Assembly: GCA_023387985.1 (NCBI GenBank)
Contig: JAEWHC010000002.1
Coordinates: 248,001-312,000 of the forward strand
DNA: 64,000 bases
Direction of reading: 5' to 3'
Source of the DNA: Bacteroidota bacterium
GTDB taxonomy: Bacteria > Bacteroidota > Bacteroidia > Chitinophagales > Chitinophagaceae
Shown: in pieces, positions 51,475 through 60,367 of the stretch
How the letters are laid out: every line of letters begins with the position of its first letter
Position numbering within the stretch: position 1 is the first letter of the stretch
The notes under the pieces: model-generated
The model's database searches: none
What the model was told of the DNA's origin: nothing
What the model saw: only the letters and a program-made list of their open reading frames with translations
Translations under genes and position numbers: made by a program

Positions 51475-53118
51475 TTAAATTCCGCGAGTTTGCAGGCGTA
51501 CCCTTAATAAACCTGCTTTTTCTATAATATCAAATCTTGCTTTCCGGGGATCATGCTTTCCAACCGGCTTCCCATCGGCTTGAATGTCTAAAATCTTTTC
51601 ATCCTGTAAATTATAGGCCGGCCAAACCGGAAGGCCTGCGCCATTTGGATTTGCTGATTTGGCAAAATTTACCCAATAGCTGTTCATTATATTGGCCAGT
51701 TCCTGCTCTTCCTGTGAAACCGGTACTCCTCCTCTCCTTGCGCTGAGCGTATTGAATACATAATCTACTTCCGAGCCATGGCCCGCACCAAACCGGGCGC
51801 GCTGCCGAAAAGCTTCAGGTACATAATCGAAATGGTACATATATACCGGCTGGTTCATGGCGGTGAAATATCTCGCTGTCATCCTCGCAGGTTCGCCCCA
51901 AACCCAATCGGTATTGAAACGGGTAATTATTTCGGCAAACGATTTATCGCCATTTGGATCATATGCCGCCTTTGCTTCTTCCTTCAGCTCACCGAACAAG
52001 TTAAAAAAACCTTCAGAAGAATCACTGTTATTAACAAAGTTGCCGCCAATCTCAGCGCTGCAATTCCCAATCATTAAAGGAACCATCGACTGCCTTCCTG
52101 ATTTGTAAGCGATCTCGGCCGTTTCCACTACCAATTTTCCATCGAGTATTGGTCCCGCATAAGTTCGGGGGCCACCTTGACCGTCAGTCTCTTGTCCACC
52201 ATCAACTATTTCTTCCACGGAAAGTGCACGAAGTTTTGCAAGCGCATTCGCATCCGTACCTGTTATCCCTTTTTTGCGGGCAAAATTCTTTCCGATTGTC
52301 TCTGCTGAGACTATATAAAAAGGATCGGCATTCTCTTTGGAGATTGGCCTGCCTGTAAGTACGCCATCCCTGCCTCCGCCAGATTCACTTATCGCTTTAT
52401 GAAATAGCCCGCGTGCTGCAGGTATTGTCAATAGCGAATGTACCGAAACCCCACCGGCTGAAAATCCAAATATGGTTACATTTCCAGGGTCACCGCCAAA
52501 GGCAGCTATATTTTCCTGCACCCATTTGAGGGCTGCAATCTGATCCATAAATGCATAGCTGCCTATCGGCTCTTCCGGATACTCCGCACTCAGCGCAGGA
52601 AAAGCAAAATGACCCAGCCGTCCTAAGCGGTAATTGAATGTCATCAGGATTACACCTTGTTTTGCAAAGGCATTCCCCATTTCAGGTTGTCCGGAACCAC
52701 CGCCACCAACAAATCCGCCCCCATGGATCCAAACCATAACCGGAAGCTTTGCACCGGTCTTGGTTCCTGCAGGCAACCATAAATTCAGGTACAGACAATC
52801 TTCGGAACTGCCTTCGCGGATAGCACCGGGAGGTGAACCCCATCCGCCTTGCGCACAATCGGGACCAAACTTTTTTGCATCCCGTACACCAGGCCATGGA
52901 GCAACAGGCTGCGGCGGACGCCAACGAAAATTACCAACCGGTGGTGCTGCGTATGGAATGCCTTTATAGCTTTCTACGCCATCTACGGTTACGCCTCCCA
53001 ATATACCCGTCTTTAAACGGACAACCGGTTCTTTATGCGCACTATTTATCTCCATATTACCCGTTGTAGTGAAACCACAACCAATGACCAATACCAATAA
53101 TGCTGTAAATGCTTTCAT
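51475..53118 (-). CDS. Exported type B carboxylesterase
   Basis: The 547-residue alpha/beta-hydrolase has an N-terminal signal (MKAFTALLVLVIGCGFTTTG). Oxyanion loop WIHGGGFVGGGGSG, SEDCLYLNLWLP, nucleophile elbow TIFGFSAGGVSVHSL and catalytic His in GAGHGSEVDYVF follow. Such esterases cleave carboxylic esters of many sorts. It is third in the five-gene operon (hydrolase, NTF2-like, this gene, CMD-like, cupin). An export signal places it in the periplasm or outside. Confidence 0.93.
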   Translation of the reverse strand: MKAFTALLVLVIGCGFTTTGNMEINSAHKEPVVRLKTGILGGVTVDGVESYKGIPYAAPPVGNFRWRPPQPVAPWPGVRDAKKFGPDCAQGGWGSPPGAIREGSSEDCLYLNLWLPAGTKTGAKLPVMVWIHGGGFVGGGGSGQPEMGNAFAKQGVILMTFNYRLGRLGHFAFPALSAEYPEEPIGSYAFMDQIAALKWVQENIAAFGGDPGNVTIFGFSAGGVSVHSLLTIPAARGLFHKAISESGGGRDGVLTGRPISKENADPFYIVSAETIGKNFARKKGITGTDANALAKLRALSVEEIVDGGQETDGQGGPRTYAGPILDGKLVVETAEIAYKSGRQSMVPLMIGNCSAEIGGNFVNNSDSSEGFFNLFGELKEEAKAAYDPNGDKSFAEIITRFNTDWVWGEPARMTARYFTAMNQPVYMYHFDYVPEAFRQRARFGAGHGSEVDYVFNTLSARRGGVPVSQEEQELANIMNSYWVNFAKSANPNGAGLPVWPAYNLQDEKILDIQADGKPVGKHDPRKARFDIIEKAGLLRVRLQTRGI

Positions 53119-53128
53119 ATTAAAACAA

Positions 53129-53593
53129 TTAATTGTTGCCAGAAGACAATACCCTGGTAAATGACAGACTGCCTAATTTCCAGTCTCCTCCTTGCAGTAC
53201 ATATACTTCTGTAACGATAAACGGGTTAATTACTTCATTTCCACCTACTACTGCCAATAAGTTGATCCTGTTGAGTAGAATGGCAGTTTTATCAATGATA
53301 TTCACGGATACATTAAGGATGTCAGCTTTCTTGTACCAGATATTTCCGTTTTTAATCACATCCAACTCCCGCTGTGTGCCCCAACTCCCACCCATATGTA
53401 CAAATTCAGCCTTTTCATGAAAAAGTTTTGACAATTCAGCTACGTTCTTTTCTGCCATCCAATCCCATTTATATTTGGAAAGTTGGATGATCTCTTTTTC
53501 CGCTGTGGTATATTCTTTGACCAGGGTAGTTTGAGCAAATAATACTTGCGCACAAGCAAAGAACAGAAAAACTCCCGTTGTTAACGTTTTCAT
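53129..53593 (-). CDS. Exported NTF2-like (SnoaL/DUF4440) protein
   Basis: The 154-residue protein has a signal peptide ending VLFAQ. A single NTF2-like cone follows: AEKEIIQLSKYKWDWMAEKNV, FHEKAEFVHMGGSWG and FIVTEVYVLQGGDWKLGSLSF. The fold serves as isomerase, dehydratase or ligand binder. The active site here is not assignable. It lies 10 bp upstream of the carboxylesterase gene. Confidence 0.9.
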   Translation of the reverse strand: MKTLTTGVFLFFACAQVLFAQTTLVKEYTTAEKEIIQLSKYKWDWMAEKNVAELSKLFHEKAEFVHMGGSWGTQRELDVIKNGNIWYKKADILNVSVNIIDKTAILLNRINLLAVVGGNEVINPFIVTEVYVLQGGDWKLGSLSFTRVLSSGNN

Positions 53594-53608
53594 GGTGGTT
53601 GTTTTAGT

Positions 53609-54661
53609 TTATAAATGCTTACCGAAAAATACGTTGAGTTTATTCACTGCCTGGTCAACATATTCCGGAACAAAATACGTTTGAATATGCGTAGCCCCGT
53701 TTATCAGGAATAATTCTTTTTTTGTTGTTCCGGTTGCGAGGTTGAAAGCCTTATCCGTCATATAATACGTATCAGATTTACTGCCTGCGATCATTAATAA
53801 AGGTTGATCAATTAAATCCATATTGGTAGCAGCATCAAATTCCATCAGGTCGAGTAAACTGCTCATCGTATACCGGAAAGTTGAATTTGGATGCGCATGG
53901 GTTCTGTGGTAATAATAATGGCCTTCCCGGTATAAATCGAAAGGCATTTTATCAGCCATTTCGTCGGTAATTTCCGAATCACCCACGTACATTATTTTTC
54001 CTCCTGATGCCTCCAAAGCACGCGCTTCAGTAGCTTGCTTCATGCGATCCTGAATGGTTGCAACGCCTGACTTCATAAATCCATTTCGCCTCACTTCGCC
54101 GGAGTTAAACATGCTCAATGTCGCAATGGCTTTTACCCTTTTATCGGTTTGTGCTTCTTTTAATGCATAGCCTCCTCCACCACAAATCCCGAGCAGTCCG
54201 AGGTCATCCGTATTCACCCCTTTATACTGGCTGATGAAGTCAACCATTCCACGGATGTCCTCAATACGAAAAAATGGTTTGTCTGTATTTCTTGGTTCAC
54301 CGCCACTTGCACCCTGGTAAGATGCGTCAGCCGCAATCGTAATATAACCCGATTCTGCCAGGCGCTGTGCATAAAGTCCGGCAACTTGTTCCTTAACCCC
54401 ACCATTTGGATGGGCCACAACTACTGCAGGAAAGGTTTTACCCGCATTATAATCTGCAGGCAAATAAACATTCGCAGCAATGTTAACGCCATTTAATTTA
54501 TAAGAAACAGGAACTATGTTCACTTTGCCGTTTTCGTTTTCTTGAATGGCACCAGCATAAACCAATCCAAATGGATTTGTGGTTTTGGTTTGGCTGAATA
54601 CTGCGGCGCCCGTTGTAATAAACACCATTGTCAATACATATTTTATTAAGAATCTTTTCAT
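53609..54661 (-). CDS. Exported dienelactone-hydrolase-like alpha/beta hydrolase
   Basis: The 350-residue protein has a signal peptide ending AVFSQ. The fold is AB-hydrolase with VVVAHPNGGVKEQ, YITIAADASYQG and the elbow LGLLGICGGGGYAL, in which Cys is the likely nucleophile, as in dienelactone hydrolase (G-x-C-x-G). It would open lactones or cleave short esters. It heads the five-gene minus-strand operon. Confidence 0.87.
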   Translation of the reverse strand: MKRFLIKYVLTMVFITTGAAVFSQTKTTNPFGLVYAGAIQENENGKVNIVPVSYKLNGVNIAANVYLPADYNAGKTFPAVVVAHPNGGVKEQVAGLYAQRLAESGYITIAADASYQGASGGEPRNTDKPFFRIEDIRGMVDFISQYKGVNTDDLGLLGICGGGGYALKEAQTDKRVKAIATLSMFNSGEVRRNGFMKSGVATIQDRMKQATEARALEASGGKIMYVGDSEITDEMADKMPFDLYREGHYYYHRTHAHPNSTFRYTMSSLLDLMEFDAATNMDLIDQPLLMIAGSKSDTYYMTDKAFNLATGTTKKELFLINGATHIQTYFVPEYVDQAVNKLNVFFGKHL

Positions 54662-54844
54662 TGGTCTGTTTTTTATACAACTAAGTTTTTTACTTATTTA
54701 TTCTAATACATTACCTGGTTAATTTAATATACTTTGGGACTTAAAAACACCCCAGGGGCCTAATGCACACCTCTACGCCGTGTTGTATGGAGCCAATCGC
54801 CTTGAAAGAACATTAGGATGAATTAATTTTTTCAAACTATCAAT

Positions 54845-55924
54845 TTATTTATCCAATCCCTTTTCCTTTAACCAGCTTGAAAGCAGATTGGCAATTTCAA
54901 GGTTATTCAAATCTGAAAAAGGAAAATGCGTATTCCCTTTTATTCCGATTTCCGGAAGATGAATGAGTGTTACGTCTCCACCGTATTTATTCACGGCATC
55001 CCTCCAGTGTTTTGCCATTTCAAGTCTTGCGCGCCATCCATCAATGCCCGGGTTTTCTGATGGCATTGCAGGAATGAAGTCGCCATAATAAATCACAATT
55101 GGAATTTTCGTCAGCTTCAGGAACTCGGCTTTTGGAATGCCAATGGCAGTCAGAGGACCGGAAGAACTTGCAATGGGCGAAGGCACTTCGTTTTCCGGGA
55201 AAACGAAACCGCTTCCCGGCTCATAAGACGCAATGGCTTTTACATTTGAATTTTTTATTGCGGTTTGCCATCCAAATCCTCCTGAATGGGAATGAGTTAC
55301 CAATATACCCGGCCCGATTTTATTGAATAATTCGTTAACCGAAGAAATGATTACCTCCGTATCAAACGCCCCAATGTTGGGCGTCATTTGGCGGAAATAC
55401 TGATTGAGGGTCTCTTTGTTTTTGTCAAATTGCACATCATCAAAAAAGTCAGGCCAAACGCCAAGCCTGAAAGTTCCAAACCACTCCTGATCATCCGTTA
55501 CCGGCTTAATATTTGCCTCCACCGTACCCCGGCCTGCATTTCCCCTGCGTGGTTGGTTTATCAGGTAGACGCCAAAGTTGCGCCGCAGGAAAATATTTTG
55601 AAACCCTTCCCTGCCATCAGGCGTAGTTTCCCAGGTTTTGGAGAATTGCCCGAATCCATGCCAGAAAACTATTGGAAGTTTTCGCGCATTATCCGGCACC
55701 TGGTAAAAGACATAAGCATGATCGCCATGGAGTGTTTGCCCGTCAGGCTTTCTTGTTATGGGATTGAACTGGCCCGGTGAACTGATGACACTCCCTCCTA
55801 CCAAAAAACTTCCCTGCTCCTTTATTCTAAGCACATTGCCGTTTAAAGATGACTTCTGAACCTGACAGCCGGTTGACACCACAGTGACAATAACGATTAT
55901 ACATAGAATAGACTTGAATTTCAT
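54845..55924 (-). CDS. Alpha/beta hydrolase (esterase) lipoprotein
   Basis: The 359-residue lipoprotein has its lipobox Cys in VVSTGC. The alpha/beta-hydrolase motifs IVFWHGFGQFSKTW and the elbow LVTHSHSGGFGW (Ser in H-S-G-G) follow. It resembles secreted esterases related to those acting on aryl or short-chain esters. It is 183 bp upstream of the operon at 50131-54661 and divergent from an AraC regulator with 135 bp between starts. Confidence 0.85.
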   Translation of the reverse strand: MKFKSILCIIVIVTVVSTGCQVQKSSLNGNVLRIKEQGSFLVGGSVISSPGQFNPITRKPDGQTLHGDHAYVFYQVPDNARKLPIVFWHGFGQFSKTWETTPDGREGFQNIFLRRNFGVYLINQPRRGNAGRGTVEANIKPVTDDQEWFGTFRLGVWPDFFDDVQFDKNKETLNQYFRQMTPNIGAFDTEVIISSVNELFNKIGPGILVTHSHSGGFGWQTAIKNSNVKAIASYEPGSGFVFPENEVPSPIASSSGPLTAIGIPKAEFLKLTKIPIVIYYGDFIPAMPSENPGIDGWRARLEMAKHWRDAVNKYGGDVTLIHLPEIGIKGNTHFPFSDLNNLEIANLLSSWLKEKGLDK

Positions 55925-56059
55925 CCTGCAAGGTTACTGCCTGAACGGTTGAAATCCATTATACAAATTACTGATTACCTACCAAAATCGCTTATTGGCA
56001 ACCTGACAGGCTTTTCTACCCAATTGCATCATTAAATTCGCTTTATAAATCTTTAGCAA

Positions 56060-56953
56060 ATGGATACAATCCTAAGTTTCAACAGCATCCGCGAATACAA
56101 TGAATTCAACAACAATGAAACCCTGCACCCGCTGGTAGGCGTGGTTCATTTGGAAAAAGCTGCACCAAGACAGCTCCGAAGATTACGATACGCATTTTAT
56201 ACCGTCTTTTTGAAAAAAGTGAATTGCGGCGACCTGCGTTATGGCCTCAGCAATTATGACTATGAAGAAGGCACCTTGATATTTCTGGCTCCGGGGCAGG
56301 TGATTGGCCAATATGGAGAAGAATATTATCAGCCCCAGGGTATTGCACTGGTTTTTCATCCTGATTTTATTGCCGGCACAATCCTGGGAAAGAAAATGCA
56401 TGATTATCACTTTTTCTCTTATGCGGTAAACGAAGCTTTGCACCTTTCAGAACAGGAAAGAAAAATTATCATGGATTGTTTTTCAAAAATTGAATATGAA
56501 TTGCATCACGCCATAGACAAGCACAGCAAACAATTGATTGTTTCGAATATTGAATTGTTTCTGAATTACTGCTCACGATTTTATGACCGTCAATTCATTA
56601 CGAGAGACCAAAGCCATAAAGGCATCCTCGAGCGGTTCGAAAGCAAACTTAACCGGTATTTTTTGTCAGAAGAACCGGCAAACATCGGTTTGCCATCCGT
56701 TTCCTGGTGTGCCGACGAGTTAAAAATTTCAGCAAATTACCTGGGGGACCTCGTGAAAAAAGAAACAGGCGTTTCTGCACAGGAATACATACACTCGAAG
56801 GTGATTGAAGTTGCCAAAAAACGGCTTTTTGATGTTGACAAATCCATCAGTGAAATAGCCTATGAAATGGGTTTTAAATATCCCCAGCATTTCAGCCGCT
56901 TATTTAAGCAAAGAACCGGCGTAACTCCGAATGAATTTCGGTTGGAGAACTGA
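56060..56953 (+). CDS. AraC family transcriptional regulator
   Basis: The 297-residue protein has an N-terminal cupin-like sensor part (about 1-160). The C-terminal double HTH has SISEIAYEMGFKYPQHFSRLFKQRTGVTPNEFR, the standard AraC signature. It is divergent from the exported hydrolase operon and is a likely regulator of it. Confidence 0.93.
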   Translation: MDTILSFNSIREYNEFNNNETLHPLVGVVHLEKAAPRQLRRLRYAFYTVFLKKVNCGDLRYGLSNYDYEEGTLIFLAPGQVIGQYGEEYYQPQGIALVFHPDFIAGTILGKKMHDYHFFSYAVNEALHLSEQERKIIMDCFSKIEYELHHAIDKHSKQLIVSNIELFLNYCSRFYDRQFITRDQSHKGILERFESKLNRYFLSEEPANIGLPSVSWCADELKISANYLGDLVKKETGVSAQEYIHSKVIEVAKKRLFDVDKSISEIAYEMGFKYPQHFSRLFKQRTGVTPNEFRLEN

Positions 56954-57486
56954 GTTTGTAGGATCATTATTCATTCCAAATCAAAAAGCGAACATTTAAA
57001 GCCATTCTATTAAATTAGGCATATTCAAGTGAAGAAAATTTCCGATGTTCTTCCATTACTTATCGACATATCCCTTACCATCTCTATGACCCCCGCTGAA
57101 GAAGAAATAATGACAACAGAGGAAAGCACCTCCAATTGAGCATTAATTAAGCACCATGCACAAAAATCCATTTAACCTCAATTCCCTCAAAGGCCGGATT
57201 GCCAATCGTGTCTCACAAAAAAATACAATGCATCCATTATAAGAGATTGGTGAAAAGTTTTGCCATCAGGACCGCTACAAACTACAGCCTGCTGAAAGTA
57301 GATGGTTTTCACATTGATCCGGACTTGCATAAGGAATACGAGGAATATGCTTCGCGATTGTTCGCGGATTTTCAATCTGAAGGCAGGGTTTGACCGGTAA
57401 TCCAGACCGGCATCAACTTCCAGGGAAATGTTTGGGGCAAGGCATTGGCTGTTGCATAAGCCGTTTCCACAGTCTAATTTTGGTTT
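56954..57486. other. Intergenic region with no confident gene
   Basis: 533 bp separate the AraC gene from the next secreted protein gene. A 36-residue GTG-initiated frame at 57029-57139 (beginning VKKISDVLPLLIDIS) and a 64-codon frame near 57199-57393 look weakly coding-like but have no recognised homologue. The hairpin CCGGT / ACCGG lies near 57390-57406. A decayed gene is possible. Confidence 0.4.
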
Positions 57487-58272
57487 ATGAAATGCTTCAT
57501 CCCTTTTCTCTTCATTGTATGCGCCTTGTTTCTGTTTGGAAATGCCGGTGCACAGGAAATTCCCATTTCCACCGAGCTTACCTCGAATGCTGAAGTATTT
57601 GAGGTAAAGAGGGCCAATAGCCAGGGCCTCCGGGTTACTCGCATCAATTTTGGAAATTACCGGATCACGGATGGAAAAAAAGGATTTGTCAAAAACAAAG
57701 GGGGGAGTAATTTTTTCGGAACCCATAGCGAATCCGAAAGCAAGCAAAAGATTGATTTTGCTTTTACCAATGGAACCGGGGAAATATGGGTAGAGACTTT
57801 CCAGTTTTCCAGGACCGATCAGCGCAACAGTTTCCGGCTTAACGATAACATTCAAATTGGCGAAAATAAGGTGCTCAGCCACTTCGATAGTTTGTATGCA
57901 CAAATCGTTGAAAATGGAGAGACAAGCTGGCTCCTGAAGATGGACCTTGTGCAAATCACATTTCCGAACGGCTTCGCAGGCATCCTTTCGAATCCGGCGG
58001 AAAGCCGGGTTTTTGAAATGATGACCGTTTTTACTGAAGACACCAAATCACGGATGTTTCCCATGCCTGCAAGAGGGCTTGTTTTCTTCTCCGGCCAGGA
58101 AGAAGTGGCTGCGTTGCAATATACCGGCCTGGGCTCCAAAGGGATGAGGCAGAAAAAAGTTTGGCTGAAGAACAATCTGGAACCCAAGGAGAAAATGGCC
58201 ATCGCTGCTTCAATGGCTGCTTTCCTGCTGAAGAGCATGGATTACATTATGCCCGGAGGAGGAATGCTTTGA
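57487..58272 (+). CDS. Secreted hypothetical protein (261 aa)
   Basis: The protein has a signal peptide MKCFIPFLFIVCALFLFGNAG, ending AQ. The mature part is beta-rich (FEVKRANSQGLRVTRINFGNY, ETFQFSRTDQRNSF, SWLLKMDLVQITFPNGF) and ends in a hydrophobic/Met-rich helix. No domain is recognised. It lies 54 bp before the NTF2-like lipoprotein gene and may be co-transcribed. Probably periplasmic or outer-membrane associated. Confidence 0.75.
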   Translation: MKCFIPFLFIVCALFLFGNAGAQEIPISTELTSNAEVFEVKRANSQGLRVTRINFGNYRITDGKKGFVKNKGGSNFFGTHSESESKQKIDFAFTNGTGEIWVETFQFSRTDQRNSFRLNDNIQIGENKVLSHFDSLYAQIVENGETSWLLKMDLVQITFPNGFAGILSNPAESRVFEMMTVFTEDTKSRMFPMPARGLVFFSGQEEVAALQYTGLGSKGMRQKKVWLKNNLEPKEKMAIAASMAAFLLKSMDYIMPGGGML

Positions 58273-58326
58273 AGAAATGAGCTTTCCATTGCAATAATGA
58301 TCTTTTCATACTTCAAATTTTTCGCT

Positions 58327-58824
58327 ATGAAAAAAGCATTTTTGTTTCTGCTCGTGAGCTTTAGCGTGCTGTCTTGCTCCATGCAAAAGCATAGCTCCCT
58401 GGATGAGTCGGCCAAAGCTGCCATCGCAACAACAATCTCCGCGTCCCTGGATAGCATTCTGGCGGGATGGAATTCCAACAATTTGGAAATGATGTTTCCC
58501 GCATTGCTGAAAAGCGAGGAATTCACCTATATGGGAATTGATGGTAAAATGTACAATTATGATGAGTTTCTTGAAATGGTAAATTCTCAATTTTCATTCC
58601 AGGAATATGCCAAATACACACTGAAAGATAAAAAGGTAAAGGTGATTGACGCAAACACGGCGGTCGGCCTGGTAAGAATTGCGGGTGAAATTAGAATTCG
58701 GAATGGGAACGTGCAGAAATATGAGAATGTCGGGATTAGTTTTGTATTTGAGAAACACGATGGCCTATGGTGGGTGACGCATTTCCAGGAATCGACTTTG
58801 CCGGGTGTACAAGCAAATTTCTGA
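58327..58824 (+). CDS. NTF2-like (SnoaL/DUF4440) lipoprotein
   Basis: The 165-residue lipoprotein from the ATG at 58327 has the lipobox SVLSC and a compact NTF2-like fold with DSILAGWNSNNLEMMF, YDEFLEMVNSQFSF and GLWWVTHFQESTLPG. Function cannot be assigned from this fold. Its end abuts the frameshifted tail of a P-type ATPase. Confidence 0.82.
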   Translation: MKKAFLFLLVSFSVLSCSMQKHSSLDESAKAAIATTISASLDSILAGWNSNNLEMMFPALLKSEEFTYMGIDGKMYNYDEFLEMVNSQFSFQEYAKYTLKDKKVKVIDANTAVGLVRIAGEIRIRNGNVQKYENVGISFVFEKHDGLWWVTHFQESTLPGVQANF

Positions 58825-58861
58825 ACAAGCCTTTGGTAGTTTTGGCTATGGAATCTTTGAG

Positions 58862-59037
58862 CTTAGAAATCAAAATTTATTCTGGGCTTTTATCTATAAC
58901 CTGATTGGCATTCCGATTGCAGCAGGTATTCTTTACCCCGTTAATGGATTTTTGTTGAACCCGATGATCGCCGGAGCAGTAAGGGCATTGAGCAGCTAAG
59001 TGTGGTTACAAACAGTTTAAGATTGAAATGGAGATGA
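58862..59037 (+). pseudogene. C-terminal remnant of a copper-type P-type ATPase, frameshifted
   Basis: Translation gives LRNQNLFWAFIYNLIGIPIA, then AAGILYPVNGFLLNPMIAGA, the last membrane helices of CopA-type ATPases, up to ALSS. A stop TAA then appears. Shifting by one base gives SVVTNSLRLKW, the normal end of these proteins. One missing base (AGCAGC[G]TAAGT) explains the break. No upstream ATPase domains remain, so this is a relic, next to the intact CDF and CopB genes. Confidence 0.8.
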
Positions 59038-59053
59038 CAGGCAATATTAAGCG

Positions 59054-59085
59054 GGTAATTATAAATTACCATTTGGATAAATTTG
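59054..59085 (+). promoter_or_regulatory. Promoter and operator of the CDF exporter gene
   Basis: An exact -7 element TAAATTTG lies at 59078-59085. A perfect inverted repeat GGTAATT-ATA-AATTACC at 59054-59070 sits where a -33 box would be. This suggests a metal-responsive repressor or activator binding at the promoter. Confidence 0.55.
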
Positions 59086-59106
59086 ATCAACATTTAATTT
59101 AAAGGA

Positions 59107-60054
59107 ATGACAGAGGATACAAAACATGATCATTCACGCAGTTTAAACAGAAAGACTTTAACCATAAGCCTCTTCATCATTACCACTTTTATGATCGTGG
59201 AGGTGGTTGGCGGGTTGATCACCAACAGCCTGGCATTGCTTGCGGATGCCGGTCATATGCTAAGCGATGCTATTTCACTGGGGATAGCACTGCTTGCATT
59301 TATGTTCAGCGGCAGGGTGGCAAATTACCGGAAAACATATGGCTATAAACGTTTTGAAATATTGGCCGCAGTGTTCAATGGCGTTACGCTGATCCTGGTA
59401 GCCATTTATATTATCTATGAAGCTGTTCAGCGTTTTCAAAATCCGCCGGATATAGCCTCAGGCGGCATGTTGTTTATTGCCGTATCCGGTTTGCTGGTTA
59501 ACATCCTTGTCGCATGGATCATGATGCGCGGAAGCGATGTTAAGGAAAACCTGAATATGCGCGGCGCTTACCTGCATGTGATCAGCGATATGCTTGGTTC
59601 GGTAGGTGCCATAATTGCCGCGCTGCTCATCATTTTCTTCGGCTGGAAATGGGCGGACCCGCTGGCAAGTCTTGCTGTTGCCATCCTGGTGCTACGCAGT
59701 GGGTATTTTGTCACTAAAGCATCCGTACATGTGCTGATGGAGGGCACGCCGGAAAATGTGGACATAGAAAAAATAACCACAACCATTCAACAAGCTGAAG
59801 GCATTGCAAGCATTCACCATTTGCACGTTTGGACCATTACAAGCGGATTGAACGCCTTGTCCTGCCATGCGGTAGTTGATGAACAAATGACCCTTTATGA
59901 AAGCCATAAAATGCTCCGGCAGATTGAACATGAACTCGGCCATCAAAATATTCACCACATCACCATTCAATTGGAAACCGCTGCGCATCTTCATGAAGAT
60001 TCAATATTGTGCAATACATCAAGTGATCCGGGACATAAAGATCATCATCATTAA
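59107..60054 (+). CDS. czcD: Cation diffusion facilitator (CzcD-type) metal exporter
   Basis: The 315-residue protein has six membrane helices with the transport-site motifs ALLADAGHMLSDAIS and HVISDMLGSVGAI (His and Asp ligands of helices 2 and 5). A C-terminal cytoplasmic domain has HHLHVWTITSGLNALSCHAVV, and the tail is His-rich (DPGHKDHHH). Exports Zn, Co, Cd or related ions with protons. It is followed by an HMA-like small gene and a CPH-type P1B ATPase. Confidence 0.93.
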   Translation: MTEDTKHDHSRSLNRKTLTISLFIITTFMIVEVVGGLITNSLALLADAGHMLSDAISLGIALLAFMFSGRVANYRKTYGYKRFEILAAVFNGVTLILVAIYIIYEAVQRFQNPPDIASGGMLFIAVSGLLVNILVAWIMMRGSDVKENLNMRGAYLHVISDMLGSVGAIIAALLIIFFGWKWADPLASLAVAILVLRSGYFVTKASVHVLMEGTPENVDIEKITTTIQQAEGIASIHHLHVWTITSGLNALSCHAVVDEQMTLYESHKMLRQIEHELGHQNIHHITIQLETAAHLHEDSILCNTSSDPGHKDHHH

Positions 60055-60109
60055 TTTTCACAAAATAAACCATTGCGCCAAAGGCAATAATCATAAAACA
60101 AAAAAAATC

Positions 60110-60304
60110 ATGGACTATCAACATTTTAAATTCCAAACAAATATTCTTTGTGGCGGCTGCGTGGTTTATGTAAAACGCATCTTGAATATTTCAGCATTGG
60201 CAGAGAAATTCAGCCTGAATGATAACCCGGCTTATCAGCAATACTGGCCAATGCCAAAAATCCATTGGCTGAGCGATGAAAAGCCATTCCACCCAAAAGA
60301 ATAA
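60110..60304 (+). CDS. Short, divergent heavy-metal-associated (HMA-like) protein
   Basis: The 64-residue product begins MDYQHFKFQTNILCGGCVVYV, which resembles the start of CopZ-like HMA proteins (FKTNIxCxGC, with the CxxC metal site as CGGC). After about residue 25 the expected beta-alpha-beta pattern is lost, and the rest (NPAYQQYWPMPKIHWLSD) does not resemble the family. It may be a decayed or truncated copper chaperone. Confidence 0.5.
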   Translation: MDYQHFKFQTNILCGGCVVYVKRILNISALAEKFSLNDNPAYQQYWPMPKIHWLSDEKPFHPKE

Positions 60305-60367
60305 TTGAACCTGCTCAAAATTAATTCTTTAACAGGCTGATCTTTAAAAGCCGATATTCAAAACGAT

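Noticed and set aside
57187..57954. 255-codon minus-strand frame
   Set aside because: It lies opposite the better supported secreted protein at 57487-58272 and lacks a domain or signal, so it is taken as a shadow.
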